Shown piece by piece: positions 1-9,939 of a stretch of 37,152 nt of DNA. The stretch lies in the NCBI RefSeq assembly GCF_010672085.1, contig NZ_JAAHHT010000020.1, forward strand, positions 1 to 37,152, read 5' to 3'. Origin of the DNA: Okeania sp. SIO3I5. Its GTDB lineage: Bacteria > Cyanobacteriota > Cyanobacteriia > Cyanobacteriales > Microcoleaceae. Both the position numbers and the translations under genes were made by a program. Below the pieces are notes generated by a model. It made no database searches. It was not told where the DNA came from and saw only the letters and a list, made by a program, of their open reading frames with translations. Numbering within the stretch: the stretch's first letter is position 1; each line of letters starts with the position of its first letter.

Positions 1-207
1 TAGTCTTAGATTCATCATCAGTAATTGTCAAGAGCTAACTCTTTCTTAGCTATATTGAAAATATCTATAAACAAATATTAAGTAGGGAACAGGGAACAGG
101 GAACAGGCATGAAAAACATTTCCTAGTCTTAGATTCATCATCAGTAATTGTCAAGAGCTAACTCTTTCTTAGCTATATTAAAAATATCTACAAACAAATA
201 TTAAGTA
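1..207. repeat. 84-bp direct repeat, two copies
   Basis: Bases 1-84 recur at 124-207 with only two mismatches. The 39-bp spacer holds a heptamer tract (AGGGAAC, about three units, 83-108). The first copy begins at the window edge, so the repeat may extend upstream. No coding potential or known family is recognised. Confidence 0.85.
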
Positions 208-259
208 ATGTTAAAAGGTGAAGTATTGGTTGGAAAAGCTGAAAATTTAATGTTTTTCT

Positions 260-427
260 ATGCTGAATAATTTTAGTATTTTTAATAGTATGAATATTCC
301 GATTCCAGAGGGTACTCAGTTGATTAAAATTGGTAGTCAAGCAACTGAATTTGGTATTAATAATTTACAGTTGACATTACAAACAGAGGGAATTTTTGCC
401 GGATCTAGTATTGATGGTTTCTTTTAG
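260..427 (+). CDS. possible 55-aa ORF, unrecognised
   Basis: An ATG at 260 opens a 55-codon frame (an internal ATG lies at 290) that ends at TAG 425-427, eleven bases before a MITE-like element. The product starts MLNNFSIFNSMNIPIPEGTQ and is not hydrophobic. I recognise no family and see no good ribosome binding site. It could equally be the 3' remnant of a larger gene cut by rearrangement of the flanking repeats. Confidence 0.2.
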   Translation: MLNNFSIFNSMNIPIPEGTQLIKIGSQATEFGINNLQLTLQTEGIFAGSSIDGFF

Positions 428-437
428 TCAAATACAG

Positions 438-527
438 TAGACCTCTCCGAAAAAGAGGGAGTAGTGGGAAATAATTGATGATTTATACACGATAATTGAT
501 TTGATTTTTGATGATCGGAGATGTCTA
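438..527. mobile_element. MITE-like element, family 1, copy 1
   Basis: A 90-bp noncoding element bounded by inverted ends: TAGACCTCTCCGA at 438-450 and TCGGAGATGTCTA at 515-527, which match at 12 of 13 positions. A related copy lies at 31223-31326, and the core GGAAATAATTGATG recurs near 17405. It has no ORF, so it would have to be mobilised in trans. No target duplication is clear at this copy. Confidence 0.6.
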
Positions 528-533
528 GTAAAT

Positions 534-3373
534 TTAATTGGGAAACCAAGGTCCGACTATTTGTTTACCTTGTTTTTCTATTGCTGCTAATTCTAAGTTG
601 AATTGTAAAATCTTTTCCAAAATATTGTCATTCTTATTAAATTTATATGCTTGTATTACTAACTCATCTAGTTGAGCGTGAAGTTTAAATAGTTGACTGG
701 TAGATTCGGTAAAAAATTGGTTATAAAGTTGAGTTATTCCCCACTGTTTTTGTTTCATTTGTTCTGTCCGGGATTGGTGTAATTGTTGGGTGGTTTGGCG
801 AATTTCCTGAACTAATTTTTGACTAGGGTTTTGAGGAAATGGGAAAGTTTCAAAACAGGTATTATGAGTGTAGGGAATATCCCCTTTAAGAGTTGAACTT
901 TTAGCCTGAATCCAGAGACGATGAATTTTTGATGTAAGTATGCCAAGAATATAGAAATCATCTGAAGCAACAACAACATTTAAGTCTCCAGGTAGCCATT
1001 TAATAGGTACTTGTAAAAAGACTGCCCATTTAGAAACTCTTGGCACTGTAAAATAATATGATAAAGGAGCGATCGCTTTTCTCATTGCTGGACGAGAACG
1101 CAAAAACTGCCACCAATAATTCCTAGCTCTACTATCTCTATTGTTATCTCTTTCTGGCTTGACTGTAGTTTTAATATATTCAAAAGGTAAACTATAATTA
1201 CTAGCATCTTCTAAACTCATATCATTAAAATCAATAATCCATCTTTCAGGTTTACCTAATGGATTTTGAGCTAAATTTTTACCCATAGAAAATAGTTTCA
1301 AAATATCTTGATTTTTAGCATCAGCTTCAATCCATTTTTTTACTAATTCCTCAGTAATAATAAAACCATTACCTACAGGAATTACCCCTTGAAAACATTG
1401 ATTTTTATTAGCCTTTAACTTAACTGCTCCAGAAACATCTATAGTTGAAGTTAACGATGAATTAATCTGACTAACTTTTTGATTATCCAAATAGTAATAT
1501 TCTGGTTTTTGCCTACTCCAATTAACAATACTAACATGAACTTTTGCTTCCCCAGACCAAGGTTGAGTCGAAATAGCTTCATGGATATAACCACCATTTT
1601 GAGTAATAAAATCTAGAGATGCGACTCTACTTTTTCCCTGACTAACTGAATTTGTTCCTACTAACCCAGCTCTACCATTTTCTCCTAAATATTCGTGAGC
1701 TAGTCGATACCAATAACAGCAAAAATCCACAGAATCTTTCACATCAGAAAACTGTTCAAAAACTCTATCAACATACTCATCTCCAACAGCTAATCTGATA
1801 TGTTTTCCACCTAAAAAAGGAGGGTTGCCAATAATAGCATTGGCTTCCGGCCATTTACTAAATAAAGCATCTTGACAAATAATATTTTGATCAAGAGTAT
1901 CCAAAGGTAAAGCAGTTTCAGTTAACCCAAATTTATCAATAGCAACTTTCCGAGCAATCATTAAAGTTACTCTCGCCAATTCCACAGCAAATTGATTAGT
2001 ATCTATTCCATAAAATTGTATTGGAGTAACAAAACTAATCTCCATTTGTTGCCTTTCTGAACGGCGACGACTAGCAATTTTTTCCAACAATAATTGTTCG
2101 ATTCTTTTCAACTCTTGATAAGCAATATAAAGAAAATTTCCCGAACCACAAGCAGGATCTAAAACTCGATAACCTTGTAATTCAAGCTGCAATTTATTTA
2201 ATTCTTTAATAGTAGTCGCTGATTCAATTTTTTCCTCCCAAAATTTACTAATAGTCGGTCTGACAATTTTCATTATGTCAACTTCAGAAGTGAAATGAAT
2301 TCCATAACTATGACGTTTTTCTTTATCGGTTGCTGCTTCAAATATGTTGCCAAAAATTGCCGGGCGAATTTGACTCCAATTTTGCCTACCACAAGCTTCT
2401 AAAATAGTCAATTCCGATTTTGTTAACTCTATCGGATGAATATCAGAAAATAAACCTCCATTAAAATAATCGGTGGTGGTGCTGAGGAATGGTAGAGAGA
2501 GTGTGGGAGGTGTGGGAGGTGTGGGAGGTGTGGGAAGTTGGTTCGTGTGGGAAGAAATTACAAAACTTATGTATCTTCGCCATTCCTCAGCAGGACTACC
2601 AAATAATCTACTCCCTCATAACGTCCAGTAGGTGTAATTCCAGACTGATTCATTTCACGAAATAATCCACCAAGAATGTCATAAGAATTGCCACCTTTTA
2701 AGCAGTCTTGAACACAAGAAATCAACAAATTTTCGGGTAACATTCCTCTATCAGCAGCGAACATTGCTAAAACACATTGCAATACAAACCTTTGAGCGTC
2801 AAACTGATTAAATAATTGTTGTTTTTTACCTCTTTCTTGAAGTTCTTGAAAAAGCTGCCCCATCCGTTTTGCTGCTGTTTCTGTTACTTAGACTTGGTTA
2901 TTTATAAATACTGGTTGCCTGTTGGCTATTTCCATGAAGGTAAAAGCACCAGAACGTTGAGGTATTTGTGTCAATGGGATGCAGTCTACTGGAGTATATA
3001 ATTGAGTGTTGAAGTCAAAAATCCAAAATTCGTTAAAGTTGCAAAGTATGACATATTTGGGGCGATCAGGAATTAAGCGTATCCAATAATCAAATGCTTG
3101 GGAATAGTATTTATTTAAGTCTTCTCCACGTTTTTTCATTTCTATTAAAACCCGTGGTTTCCAGACTAAATCAGCAAAACCTGTATTACCTTTTTTACTG
3201 CCTTTTTTAACTCTTTGTTCGTAGGTAGCTCCTGCTTCTATTGCTCCCTGATGTCCGAATGCTTGAAAAAAGCGGTCTAAAAATATTTGTGCTTCTCCTT
3301 TTTCGTTTCCAGTGATGTGTTGTTGACAGAAAATGACAAAATTGTGGAGGTTTTCGGTAGAAGCTGACATCAT
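534..3373 (-). pseudogene. disrupted MmeI-like type IIL restriction-methyltransferase
   Basis: Three collinear reading frames together make one bifunctional restriction-modification protein. 3373-2888 carries the N-terminal nuclease: an Asp in FADLVW followed by IEMKKRG, a PD-(D/E)xK pattern. 2863-2567 matches the helical spacer. 2471-534 carries the adenine methyltransferase, with SAM motif DPACGSGNF and catalytic NPPF, then the target-recognition and C-terminal helical regions. Two lesions separate them: an in-frame TAA at 2888-2890, and a 129-bp element at 2472-2600 with 8-bp target duplication. Removing the element and one duplicate restores the frame (GVDY-FNGGLF) and would give about 900 codons, the usual length of MmeI-type enzymes. 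The family assignment rests on motifs and domain order. A methyltransferase fragment might still be made from an internal start near 2411, but a functional enzyme is unlikely. Confidence 0.8.
2464..2608. mobile_element. 129-bp MITE with 8-bp target duplication
   Basis: The element spans 2472-2600 and is flanked by AAATAATC at 2464-2471 and 2601-2608. Its 21-bp ends (2472-2492 and 2580-2600) are inverted and match at 18 of 21 positions, sharing GCTGAGGAATGG. The interior is noncoding and contains the 9-bp GTGGGAGGT minisatellite (2501-2554). It interrupts the MmeI-like gene and, with the duplication, adds 137 bp, shifting the frame. The transposase family that would move it is not identifiable here. 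Confidence 0.85.
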
Positions 3374-3442
3374 CGTTATTCCTCTTTTCTTTTTTAAAGC
3401 TCTAAATTAGGTTGAAATATTTTACGGGGAGTTTGGTCTCCA

Positions 3443-3705
3443 AACCTTACCAAAAAAGGGATTTGGAAACCAAACCCCTACAGCTTTTTTCACAAATCAT
3501 TTCTGATGGCTATACAACATCTAATCCGTATATCCGTGGCCAAATCTGTGTGTGCCCCATTTTCCCAACCTTACCAAAAAAGGGATTTGGAAACCAAACC
3601 CCTACAGTTGTTTTCACAAATCATTTCTGATGGCTATACAACATCTAATCCATCTAATCCGTACATCCGTGGCCAAATCTGTGTGTGCCCCATTCTCCCA
3701 GTCCT
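3443..3705. repeat. about 124-bp direct repeat, two tandem copies
   Basis: Unit 1 (3443-3566) and unit 2 (3567-3705) are nearly identical over their length; unit 2 has an extra CATCTAATC. Each includes the segment ACCAAACCCCTACAG and CACAAATCATTT. Related sequence occurs at 19291-19335, so this is a dispersed family that has duplicated here. The short frames across it (3412-3715) are repeat artefacts. The region lies between the broken methyltransferase gene and the psaB terminator. Confidence 0.85.
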
Positions 3706-3716
3706 AATATTCTAAC

Positions 3717-3756
3717 AAACAAAAAAAACCTCCACCAAAAAAAGGTAGGAGGTTCA
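3717..3756 (-). terminator. rho-independent terminator of psaAB
   Basis: Read on the minus strand, about 45 bases after the psaB stop, a stem of about ten pairs (AACCTCCTACC with GGTGGAGGTT, loop of seven T) is followed by eight T residues. This is a textbook intrinsic terminator and closes the psaA-psaB transcription unit. Confidence 0.85.
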
Positions 3757-3800
3757 ATCTAATTAATCTACTAAACTAGAGTTCAGCTAATCTCTAAAAG

Positions 3801-6017
3801 TTAACCAAACTTACCAGCAGTCGAGGCTATCAAGAACGCCGCGTAAGTCAGGACAAAGCCCACCGTAAAGTGAGCTAAACCTACCACACGAGCTTGAACG
3901 ATAGAAAGAGCAACAGGCTTATCTTTCCAGCGAACTAAGTTAGCTAGAGGAGTACGCTCATGTGCCCAAACAATAGTTTCAATCAACTCTTGCCAGTAAC
4001 CACGCCAAGAGATGAGGAACATGAAACCAGTTGCCCAAACTAGGTGTGCAAATAAGAACATCCAAGCCCAAACAGACAAGTTATTTACTCCATAAGGGTT
4101 ATAACCGTTAATTAATGGAGCAGAGTTTAGCCACAGATAATCGCGGAACCAACCCATTAAATGAGTCGAAGATTGATTGAACTGAGCTAAGTTACCTTGC
4201 CATACAGACAAGTTTTTCCAGTGCCAGTAGAATGTTGCCCAAGCAATGGTGTTTAACATCCAGAACATAGATAGGTAGAAGGCATCCCAAGCAGAGATAT
4301 CACAAGTACCACCACGACCAGGACCATCGCAAGGGAATGCGTATCCAAAGTCTTTCTTGTCTGGCATTAACTTAGAACCACGAGCATCCAACGCACCTTT
4401 AACCAAAATCAAAGTAGTTGTATGCAAACCTAGAGCGATCGCATGGTGAACCAAGAAATCTCCAGGTCCAATAGTTAAGAACAGAGAGTTTGTACCACTA
4501 TTGATAGCTTCTAACCAGTTTGGTAACCATACAGCACCAGCACTTGAAGCAAGACTATCAGAGTTAGACAACAGCACATCCATGCCGTATAAAGCCTTCC
4601 CGGAAGCAGCTTGAACGAACTGAGCAAATACTGGCTCAATCAAGATTTGCTTTTCAGGAGTGCCGAAAGCTACCACTACATCGTTATGGACGTAAAGACC
4701 TAGAGTATGGAAGCCTAAGAATAAAGAGACCCAGCTCAAGTGAGAGATGATTGCCTCTTTGTGCTGTAATACACGATCCAGCACATTGCCTTTGTTTTGC
4801 TCTGCATCATAATCCCGTACTAGGAAAATCGCACCGTGAGCAAATGCACCTACCATGATGAAACCAGCAATATACTGGTGATGGGTATAAAGTGCAGCCA
4901 TTGTAGTGTAATCCTTTGCTATGAAAGCATAAGGAGGCAGAGCATACATATGCTGTGCTACTAAGGAAGTAATTACACCAAGAGAAGCTAGAGCTAAAGC
5001 TAACTGGAAGTGTAGAGAGTTGTTGAGAGTCTCATACAAACCTTGGTGAGGCAAGTTAAACTGACCTTGACTCTTTCCACCAACTAAGCCAGCTTTGGAA
5101 TCCAGCATTTCTTTGATACTGTGACCAATTCCCCAGTTTGTCCGATACATGTGACCGGCGATGATGAAAATAACTGCGATCGCTAAGTGGTGATGAGCCA
5201 TGTCAGTCAACCACAGGGACTCAGTTTGAGGATGGAAACCACCCAAGAAAGTCAAAATTGCCGTTCCCGCACCTTCGGAAGTACCAAACACATGGTTAGC
5301 AGTGTCAGGATTTTGAGCATAAACACCCCAATTTCCTGAAAAGAACGGGCCTAAACCTGCTGGATGAGGCAAAGTTGTCAGGAAGTTATCCCAACCAACG
5401 TGCTGTCCGCGAGATTCAGGAATTGCAACGTGAACCAAGTGACCAGTCCAAGCTAAGGAACTAACACCGAATAAACCTGACAAGTGGTGATTGAGGCGGG
5501 ATTCAGCGTTTTTGAACCATTGTAGGCTAGGACGGAACTTGGGCTGGAGGTGTAACCAACCAGCAAAGAGCATTAAGGATGCTAATACCAAGAGGAATAT
5601 AGAACCTTGATATAAGTCTCCATTTGTTCTCATGCCGATGGTGTACCACCAGTGGTAAACACCAGAGTATGCAATATTTACTGGACTAGAAGCTCCAGCT
5701 TGGGTAAAGGCATCTATAGCACCTTGACCGAATTGAGGGTCCCAAATCGCGTGAGCGATTGGACGTACATTCAGAGGATCTTTAATCCACTGTTCAAAGT
5801 TTCCTTGCCAGGCAACATGGAATAGGTTACCAGAAGTCCAGAGGAAAATGATTGCTAGATGGCCGAAGTGAGAAGCAAAAATCTTTTGGTAAAGATTTTC
5901 TTCTGTCATGCCATCGTGGGTTTCAAAATCATGGGCTGTAGCAATCCCATACCATATCCGACGGGTGGTTGGATCTTGTGCCAGGTCTTGGCTAAATTTT
6001 GGGAATTTTGTGGCCAT
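3801..6017 (-). CDS. psaB: photosystem I P700 apoprotein A2 (PsaB)
   Basis: PsaB, 738 aa, forms with PsaA the thylakoid heterodimer that binds P700, the antenna chlorophylls and the FX iron-sulfur cluster. The start [20 protein letters not shown] is the standard N-terminus. The FX-binding loop [12 protein letters not shown] is present near residue 560, with both cysteine ligands. About eleven transmembrane segments with the usual histidine pairs ([24 protein letters not shown]) are visible. Length is normal for the family. It lies 284 bp downstream of psaA on the same strand and ends at a strong terminator, so the two are probably cotranscribed. No lesion is seen. The Shine-Dalgarno is weak. 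Confidence 0.99.
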   Translation of the reverse strand: MATKFPKFSQDLAQDPTTRRIWYGIATAHDFETHDGMTEENLYQKIFASHFGHLAIIFLWTSGNLFHVAWQGNFEQWIKDPLNVRPIAHAIWDPQFGQGAIDAFTQAGASSPVNIAYSGVYHWWYTIGMRTNGDLYQGSIFLLVLASLMLFAGWLHLQPKFRPSLQWFKNAESRLNHHLSGLFGVSSLAWTGHLVHVAIPESRGQHVGWDNFLTTLPHPAGLGPFFSGNWGVYAQNPDTANHVFGTSEGAGTAILTFLGGFHPQTESLWLTDMAHHHLAIAVIFIIAGHMYRTNWGIGHSIKEMLDSKAGLVGGKSQGQFNLPHQGLYETLNNSLHFQLALALASLGVITSLVAQHMYALPPYAFIAKDYTTMAALYTHHQYIAGFIMVGAFAHGAIFLVRDYDAEQNKGNVLDRVLQHKEAIISHLSWVSLFLGFHTLGLYVHNDVVVAFGTPEKQILIEPVFAQFVQAASGKALYGMDVLLSNSDSLASSAGAVWLPNWLEAINSGTNSLFLTIGPGDFLVHHAIALGLHTTTLILVKGALDARGSKLMPDKKDFGYAFPCDGPGRGGTCDISAWDAFYLSMFWMLNTIAWATFYWHWKNLSVWQGNLAQFNQSSTHLMGWFRDYLWLNSAPLINGYNPYGVNNLSVWAWMFLFAHLVWATGFMFLISWRGYWQELIETIVWAHERTPLANLVRWKDKPVALSIVQARVVGLAHFTVGFVLTYAAFLIASTAGKFG

Positions 6018-6301
6018 AAATCTTTTATCTAAGTCTCGGAGATATTGTTAAGAGAATTTAGATTTTAGTGGGGTTTTCCCACCGTTAAATCGTAAACGTT
6101 ACAACGGTAGTTGTATTAACCTCACCGGTAACAGCTCTGTGCTTCAATAGCTCGCTAATATTTGAGCTTTCACAGACAGCAACCATGAGACCCACTGTCG
6201 TTTTGTATTAGCATTTCATAATCCGATATCCTTTGACAGATTAAGCTGGGGATTGAGGATAAGTCAACCCCCAAGGAAGAATCTTAAAATGCTATTACAT
6301 T
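6018..6301 (-). promoter_or_regulatory. psaA-psaB spacer with hairpins
   Basis: The spacer is 284 bp with no convincing gene. On the transcribed strand it forms a hairpin at 6247-6273 (TGGGG/CCCCA and TTGA/TCAA arms, one mismatch, seven-base loop). A short GTGGG/CCCAC stem lies near 6068-6081, about 50 bases before the psaB start. These could mark RNA processing or pausing between the cistrons, or a second promoter region for psaB; the sequence alone does not decide. Confidence 0.4.
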
Positions 6302-8563
6302 CTATCCTACTGCAATTATTCGACACAGGAAGAATGCCCAGGTTGTAGCGATTCCACCTAGGAGATAGTGAGCTACGCCCACTGCCCGACCTTGGGTGAT
6401 GCTTAAAGCACGAGGCTGAATTGCTGGAGCAACCTTTAACTTATTATGAGCCCAAACAATAGACTCAATCAACTCTTGCCAGTAACCACGACCACTGAAT
6501 AAGAACATTAAGCTAAATGCCCAAATAAAGTGTGCGCCTAGGAACAACAAACCGTAGGCAGACAGAGCTGAACCGTAGGATGTAATTACATTTGAAGCTT
6601 GCGCCCACAGGAAGTCACGCAACCAACCATTTATGGTTATTGCACTTTCTGCAAAGTTACCGTAGGTAATGTGGCTTACTGTACCATCTGAGGCTACTGT
6701 TCCCCAAACATCTGACTGCATCTTCCAGCTAAAGTGGAAAATTACAATTGACAGAGAATTATACATCCAGAATAGACCTAAGAACACATGGTCCCAACCA
6801 GAAACTTGACAAGTACCACCACGACCAGGACCGTCGCAAGGGAAACGGAAGCCTAATTCACTCTTATCTGGAATTAGACGAGAGCTACGAGCATACAGTA
6901 CACCTTTGAGAAGAATCAAAGCTGTAACGTGGATTGTAAAGGCATGAATATGGTGAACCATAAAGTCCGCCGTACCCAATGTTATTGGCATCATTGCTAC
7001 TTTGCCACCTACTGCTACTATGTCGCCACCAAAAACTGGGCTAACAGATGCTAAAGCATTAGGAGCAGTGTTGCCAGGAGCCAAAGCATGAAGATTTTGT
7101 ACCCACTGAGCAAAGATTGGCTGCAATTGAATCGCACTATCAGAGAACATATCTTGGGGACGACCCAAAGCTCTCATTGTATCGTTGTGGACGTACAAAC
7201 CGAAGCTATGGAAGCCTAGGAAAATACAAACCCAGTTCAGGTGAGAGATAATTGCATCGCGGTGACGAATAACTCTATCCAACACGTTGTTAACATTCTT
7301 GGCTGGATCGTAATCCCGCACCATGAAAATAGCACCATGAGCTCCAGCTCCCACAATCAGAAATCCTCCAATCCAAATATGGTGTGTGAATAGGGATAAC
7401 TGAGTTGGGTAGTCAGTAGCAATATAAGGATATGGTGGCATTGCATACATATGATGCGCCACAATGATGCTGAGGGAACCCATCATTGCTAAGTTAATTG
7501 CTAACTGAGCATGCCAGGAAGTTGTTAAAGCTTCATATAGACCTTTATGACCTTGACCACCGATGAGAAGTGGATCTTTATGAGCTTCTAGGATTTCTTT
7601 CATGCTGTGACCAATACCCCAGTTTGTCCGGTACATATGGCCAGCAACAATGAATAATACAGCTAGTGCTAAGTGATGGTGAGCTGTATCAGATAACCAT
7701 AAGCCACCAGTTACAGGGTTTAAACCACCTTTAAAGGTTAGGAAGTCAGAATACTCACCCCAGTTCAATGTAAAGAATGGAGTTAAGCCTTTGGCAAAAC
7801 TAGGGTACAACTCTGCCATCAAGCTTTTATTAAAGAGAAACTCATGGGGTAGAGGAATATCCGCTGGTGCTACTCCAGAGTCTAACAACTTGTTAATAGG
7901 CAGAGAAACGTGAATCTGGTGACCTGCCCAAGACAAGCAACCTAAACCTAGTAAACCTGCTAAGTGGTGGTTCATCATTGATTCCACGTTCTGGAACCAT
8001 TCCAACTTAGGTGCCTTCTTATGATAATGGAACCAACCTGCAAACATCATCAGTGCTGCCATTACTAAGCCACCGATCGCCGTGCAGTATAGTTGGTACT
8101 CATTGGTTATTCCAGAAGCACGCCATAGTTGGAATAATCCAGAGGTGATTTGGATTCCGTGGAAACCACCACCAACATCACCATTTAAAATTCCTTGGCC
8201 GACAATCGGCCAGACAACTTGAGCGCTTGGTTTAATTCCTGTAGGATCTGCTAACCAAGCTTCATAGTTGGAGAATTTAGCGCCATGAAAATATGCGCCA
8301 CTTAACCAAACAAAGATTACGGCCAGGTGACCAAAGTGTGCGCTGAAGATTTTGCGCGATACATCTTCTAAATCTGAAGTATGACTATCAAAGTCGTGAG
8401 CGTCAGCATGAAGGTTCCAAATCCAGGTAGTGGTTTTTGGTCCTTTAGATAAAGAACGACTGAAGTGACCGGGTTTACCCCACTTTTCAAATGAAGTAGG
8501 TACGGGGTCAGTATCAACAGTTACTTTTACCTTGGCCTCGCGCTCTGGAGGACTTATGGTCAT
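6302..8563 (-). CDS. psaA: photosystem I P700 apoprotein A1 (PsaA)
   Basis: PsaA, 753 aa, is the partner of PsaB in the photosystem I core. The N-terminus [20 protein letters not shown] is typical of cyanobacteria. The FX loop [12 protein letters not shown] lies near residue 575, and the histidine-rich helices ([29 protein letters not shown]) are intact. The start is supported by GGGAGAGGAG seven bases upstream of the ATG. Length is normal. The extreme C-terminus reads [10 protein letters not shown]; as I remember the family, the cysteine position is usually Ala or His, so this is at most a minor variation. It is the first gene of the psaAB unit. Confidence 0.99.
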   Translation of the reverse strand: MTISPPEREAKVKVTVDTDPVPTSFEKWGKPGHFSRSLSKGPKTTTWIWNLHADAHDFDSHTSDLEDVSRKIFSAHFGHLAVIFVWLSGAYFHGAKFSNYEAWLADPTGIKPSAQVVWPIVGQGILNGDVGGGFHGIQITSGLFQLWRASGITNEYQLYCTAIGGLVMAALMMFAGWFHYHKKAPKLEWFQNVESMMNHHLAGLLGLGCLSWAGHQIHVSLPINKLLDSGVAPADIPLPHEFLFNKSLMAELYPSFAKGLTPFFTLNWGEYSDFLTFKGGLNPVTGGLWLSDTAHHHLALAVLFIVAGHMYRTNWGIGHSMKEILEAHKDPLLIGGQGHKGLYEALTTSWHAQLAINLAMMGSLSIIVAHHMYAMPPYPYIATDYPTQLSLFTHHIWIGGFLIVGAGAHGAIFMVRDYDPAKNVNNVLDRVIRHRDAIISHLNWVCIFLGFHSFGLYVHNDTMRALGRPQDMFSDSAIQLQPIFAQWVQNLHALAPGNTAPNALASVSPVFGGDIVAVGGKVAMMPITLGTADFMVHHIHAFTIHVTALILLKGVLYARSSRLIPDKSELGFRFPCDGPGRGGTCQVSGWDHVFLGLFWMYNSLSIVIFHFSWKMQSDVWGTVASDGTVSHITYGNFAESAITINGWLRDFLWAQASNVITSYGSALSAYGLLFLGAHFIWAFSLMFLFSGRGYWQELIESIVWAHNKLKVAPAIQPRALSITQGRAVGVAHYLLGGIATTWAFFLCRIIAVG

Positions 8564-8605
8564 AAAGACTCTCCTCTCCCAAAGACAATTTACTAAATTA
8601 TTGAT

Positions 8606-8642
8606 GTTGTAAAGACTAATAAAAGTTGTAAAGAATTGTCAA
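8606..8642 (-). promoter_or_regulatory. candidate psaA promoter with CTTTACAAC repeats
   Basis: On the minus strand, TTGACA (8642-8637) is followed after 15 bases by TATTAG (8621-8616), a plausible but tightly spaced sigma-70 promoter 53 bp upstream of the psaA start. The nonamer CTTTACAAC occurs twice, at 8633-8625 between the two boxes and at 8614-8606 just downstream. Cyanobacterial psaA promoters are light-regulated through RpaB sites made of TTACA-type direct repeats; the resemblance is only partial because the spacing here is wider. Confidence 0.35.
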
Positions 8643-9170
8643 CATCCTTCACAAGTTTACAGCTTTTAACTGCTTTTTTCTGGAGTGCAACATCATACTC
8701 CTCGCTTTTACCAAAAATACATCATATTTTGGCAAAAATCTCACAAATACATAGATTTAATGTAAGTGTGAACTTCTTTAGGTGATTATAAGCTTGCTTA
8801 AGAACTTTAAGTTGTATGTTTACAATTATTAAAATTTCTTTATATGGCGTTTCATAATTATCACAACTATGTTATTAAAGTCAAGAAATATCGCCGAAAA
8901 TATTACTATAGCGCTAGGCGCTAGGGAATAGGGAATAGGGAATAGTAAGCTGTCAAAGGGTTTTTCTTATAGGGAAATGCTCCGCAAACAGGATTTATAA
9001 ATGTCCGCGCCCAATATTCGACTGCTATAAACTCAAGCTTGAACGCTTTGGAAAACTTGACTGTGGTCTATAAGGACATTTTTACATTTTCCTAAGCTAT
9101 TGATGTCCATCTTCTTAGTCCTTAAAAATGCAAGGTCAATTTATTATCACCAGAGAAAAAAGTAGGAGAG
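8643..9170. other. noncoding psaA upstream region
   Basis: No gene is supported here. The region is AT-rich and probably holds further psaA regulatory sequence. At about 8925-8945 a heptamer tract (GGGAATA, three units) follows a duplicated GCGCTAG. Stops occur in all frames. Confidence 0.5.
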
Positions 9171-9285
9171 GGTGGGGAGGTGTGGGAAGTGTGGGAGGTG
9201 TGGGAGGTGTGGGGAGTGTGGGAGGTGTGGGAAGTGTGGGAGGTGTGGGAGGTGTGGGAAGTGTGGGGAGTGTGGGGAGTGTTGG
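9171..9285. repeat. 9-bp minisatellite, locus B
   Basis: About twelve units of TGTGGGAGG or TGTGGGAAG run in tandem. The period is a multiple of three, so artificial Gly-Val-rich and His-Thr-Ser-rich frames span it on both strands; they have no start signals and are not genes. The same unit is found at 2501-2554, 14745-14792, 15077-15252, 16447-16486 and, degenerate, 31787-31824. Confidence 0.9.
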
Positions 9286-9358
9286 AGAAAAGTCCGCTTT
9301 TATTCATGCAACTTGCGTAACTTCAAAATGTAATATCAACTGCAAGTAGTCAGTAGTC

Positions 9359-9386
9359 GTAGGGGCGAATGGCCATTCGCCCGTAC
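9359..9386. repeat. GTAGGG palindrome, copy 1
   Basis: The core at 9363-9382 (GGGCGAATGG and its exact complement) is a perfect 20-bp palindrome inside a GTAGGG...CCGTAC frame. It lies between short CAGTAGTC repeats. Related palindromes are at 16621, 19115 and 26430. It belongs to the small dispersed palindromes common in filamentous cyanobacteria. Confidence 0.8.
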
Positions 9387-9789
9387 AGTAGTCAGTAGAG
9401 AATGATTCTAGCTAATCATCTGGCTCCATTGAGTCTTTATGCTTAATATTTTACTGGTGGATTTGACTTAACAGAAAGGTCAATGAATATGATTTATACA
9501 GTATAGATAATTACCAATCTCCCAAGGTTTATACTACTTTTAATGTTACAGCTTGACGTGCGGAATGTGGAGTATAAAAAATAAGTATCAAAAAAGTTGA
9601 TAAACTTTGATTTGTGAGAGTGCGTTTCACAGTGAAGTTAGAAACCTATGGCATAGTTAAGAGTCTTGGTATTAGCTAATTCACTGATAAAATTATCATT
9701 AACAATAGAAAAAAACTTCAACTAGCTTGACAGAAGTCTCCCACTATTATAATTGCAAGATTGAGTAGGAAGAGAAATATCTGAACAAG

Positions 9790-9900
9790 CGACCCCTAAT
9801 GGTTCGTCGAATGAAACCAAAGCTGCAAGTCTTTTGAGGTTTGCAGAATTGCGGTGGACGGCAGAATCAAGTCCACACTATATCGAAGATTAGTGTGCGG
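9790..9900 (+). promoter_or_regulatory. hairpin-rich leader before the repeat lipoprotein
   Basis: Just upstream of the start at 9940 lie successive possible hairpins: GGTT/AACC near 9800, CTGCAA/TTGCAG near 9822-9845, and then two that compete for the same bases, GTGGAC/GTCCAC (9854-9876) and CACACTA/TAGTGTG (9874-9897). Two mutually exclusive stems upstream of a ribosome binding site suggest a structured leader. I could not match it to any riboswitch consensus I know, so this stays a candidate. The rest of 9387-9789 shows nothing recognisable. Confidence 0.3.
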
Positions 9901-9939
9901 TAGTTGACTGTTAACTATCAATTTCTAGGAGTATCATCA

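Noticed and set aside
6085-6186. 33-codon minus-strand frame in the psaA-psaB spacer (MVAVCESSN...)
   Set aside because: No ribosome binding site and composition expected by chance.
9122-9349. Open frames rich in His-Thr-Ser (-) and Gly-Val (+)
   Set aside because: They exist only because the minisatellite period is nine bases; no start signal or family.
9790-9900. Known riboswitch in the lipoprotein leader (glutamine, c-di-GMP, guanidine, fluoride)
   Set aside because: None of the conserved core sequences I remember for these classes is present, so only a structured leader is claimed.
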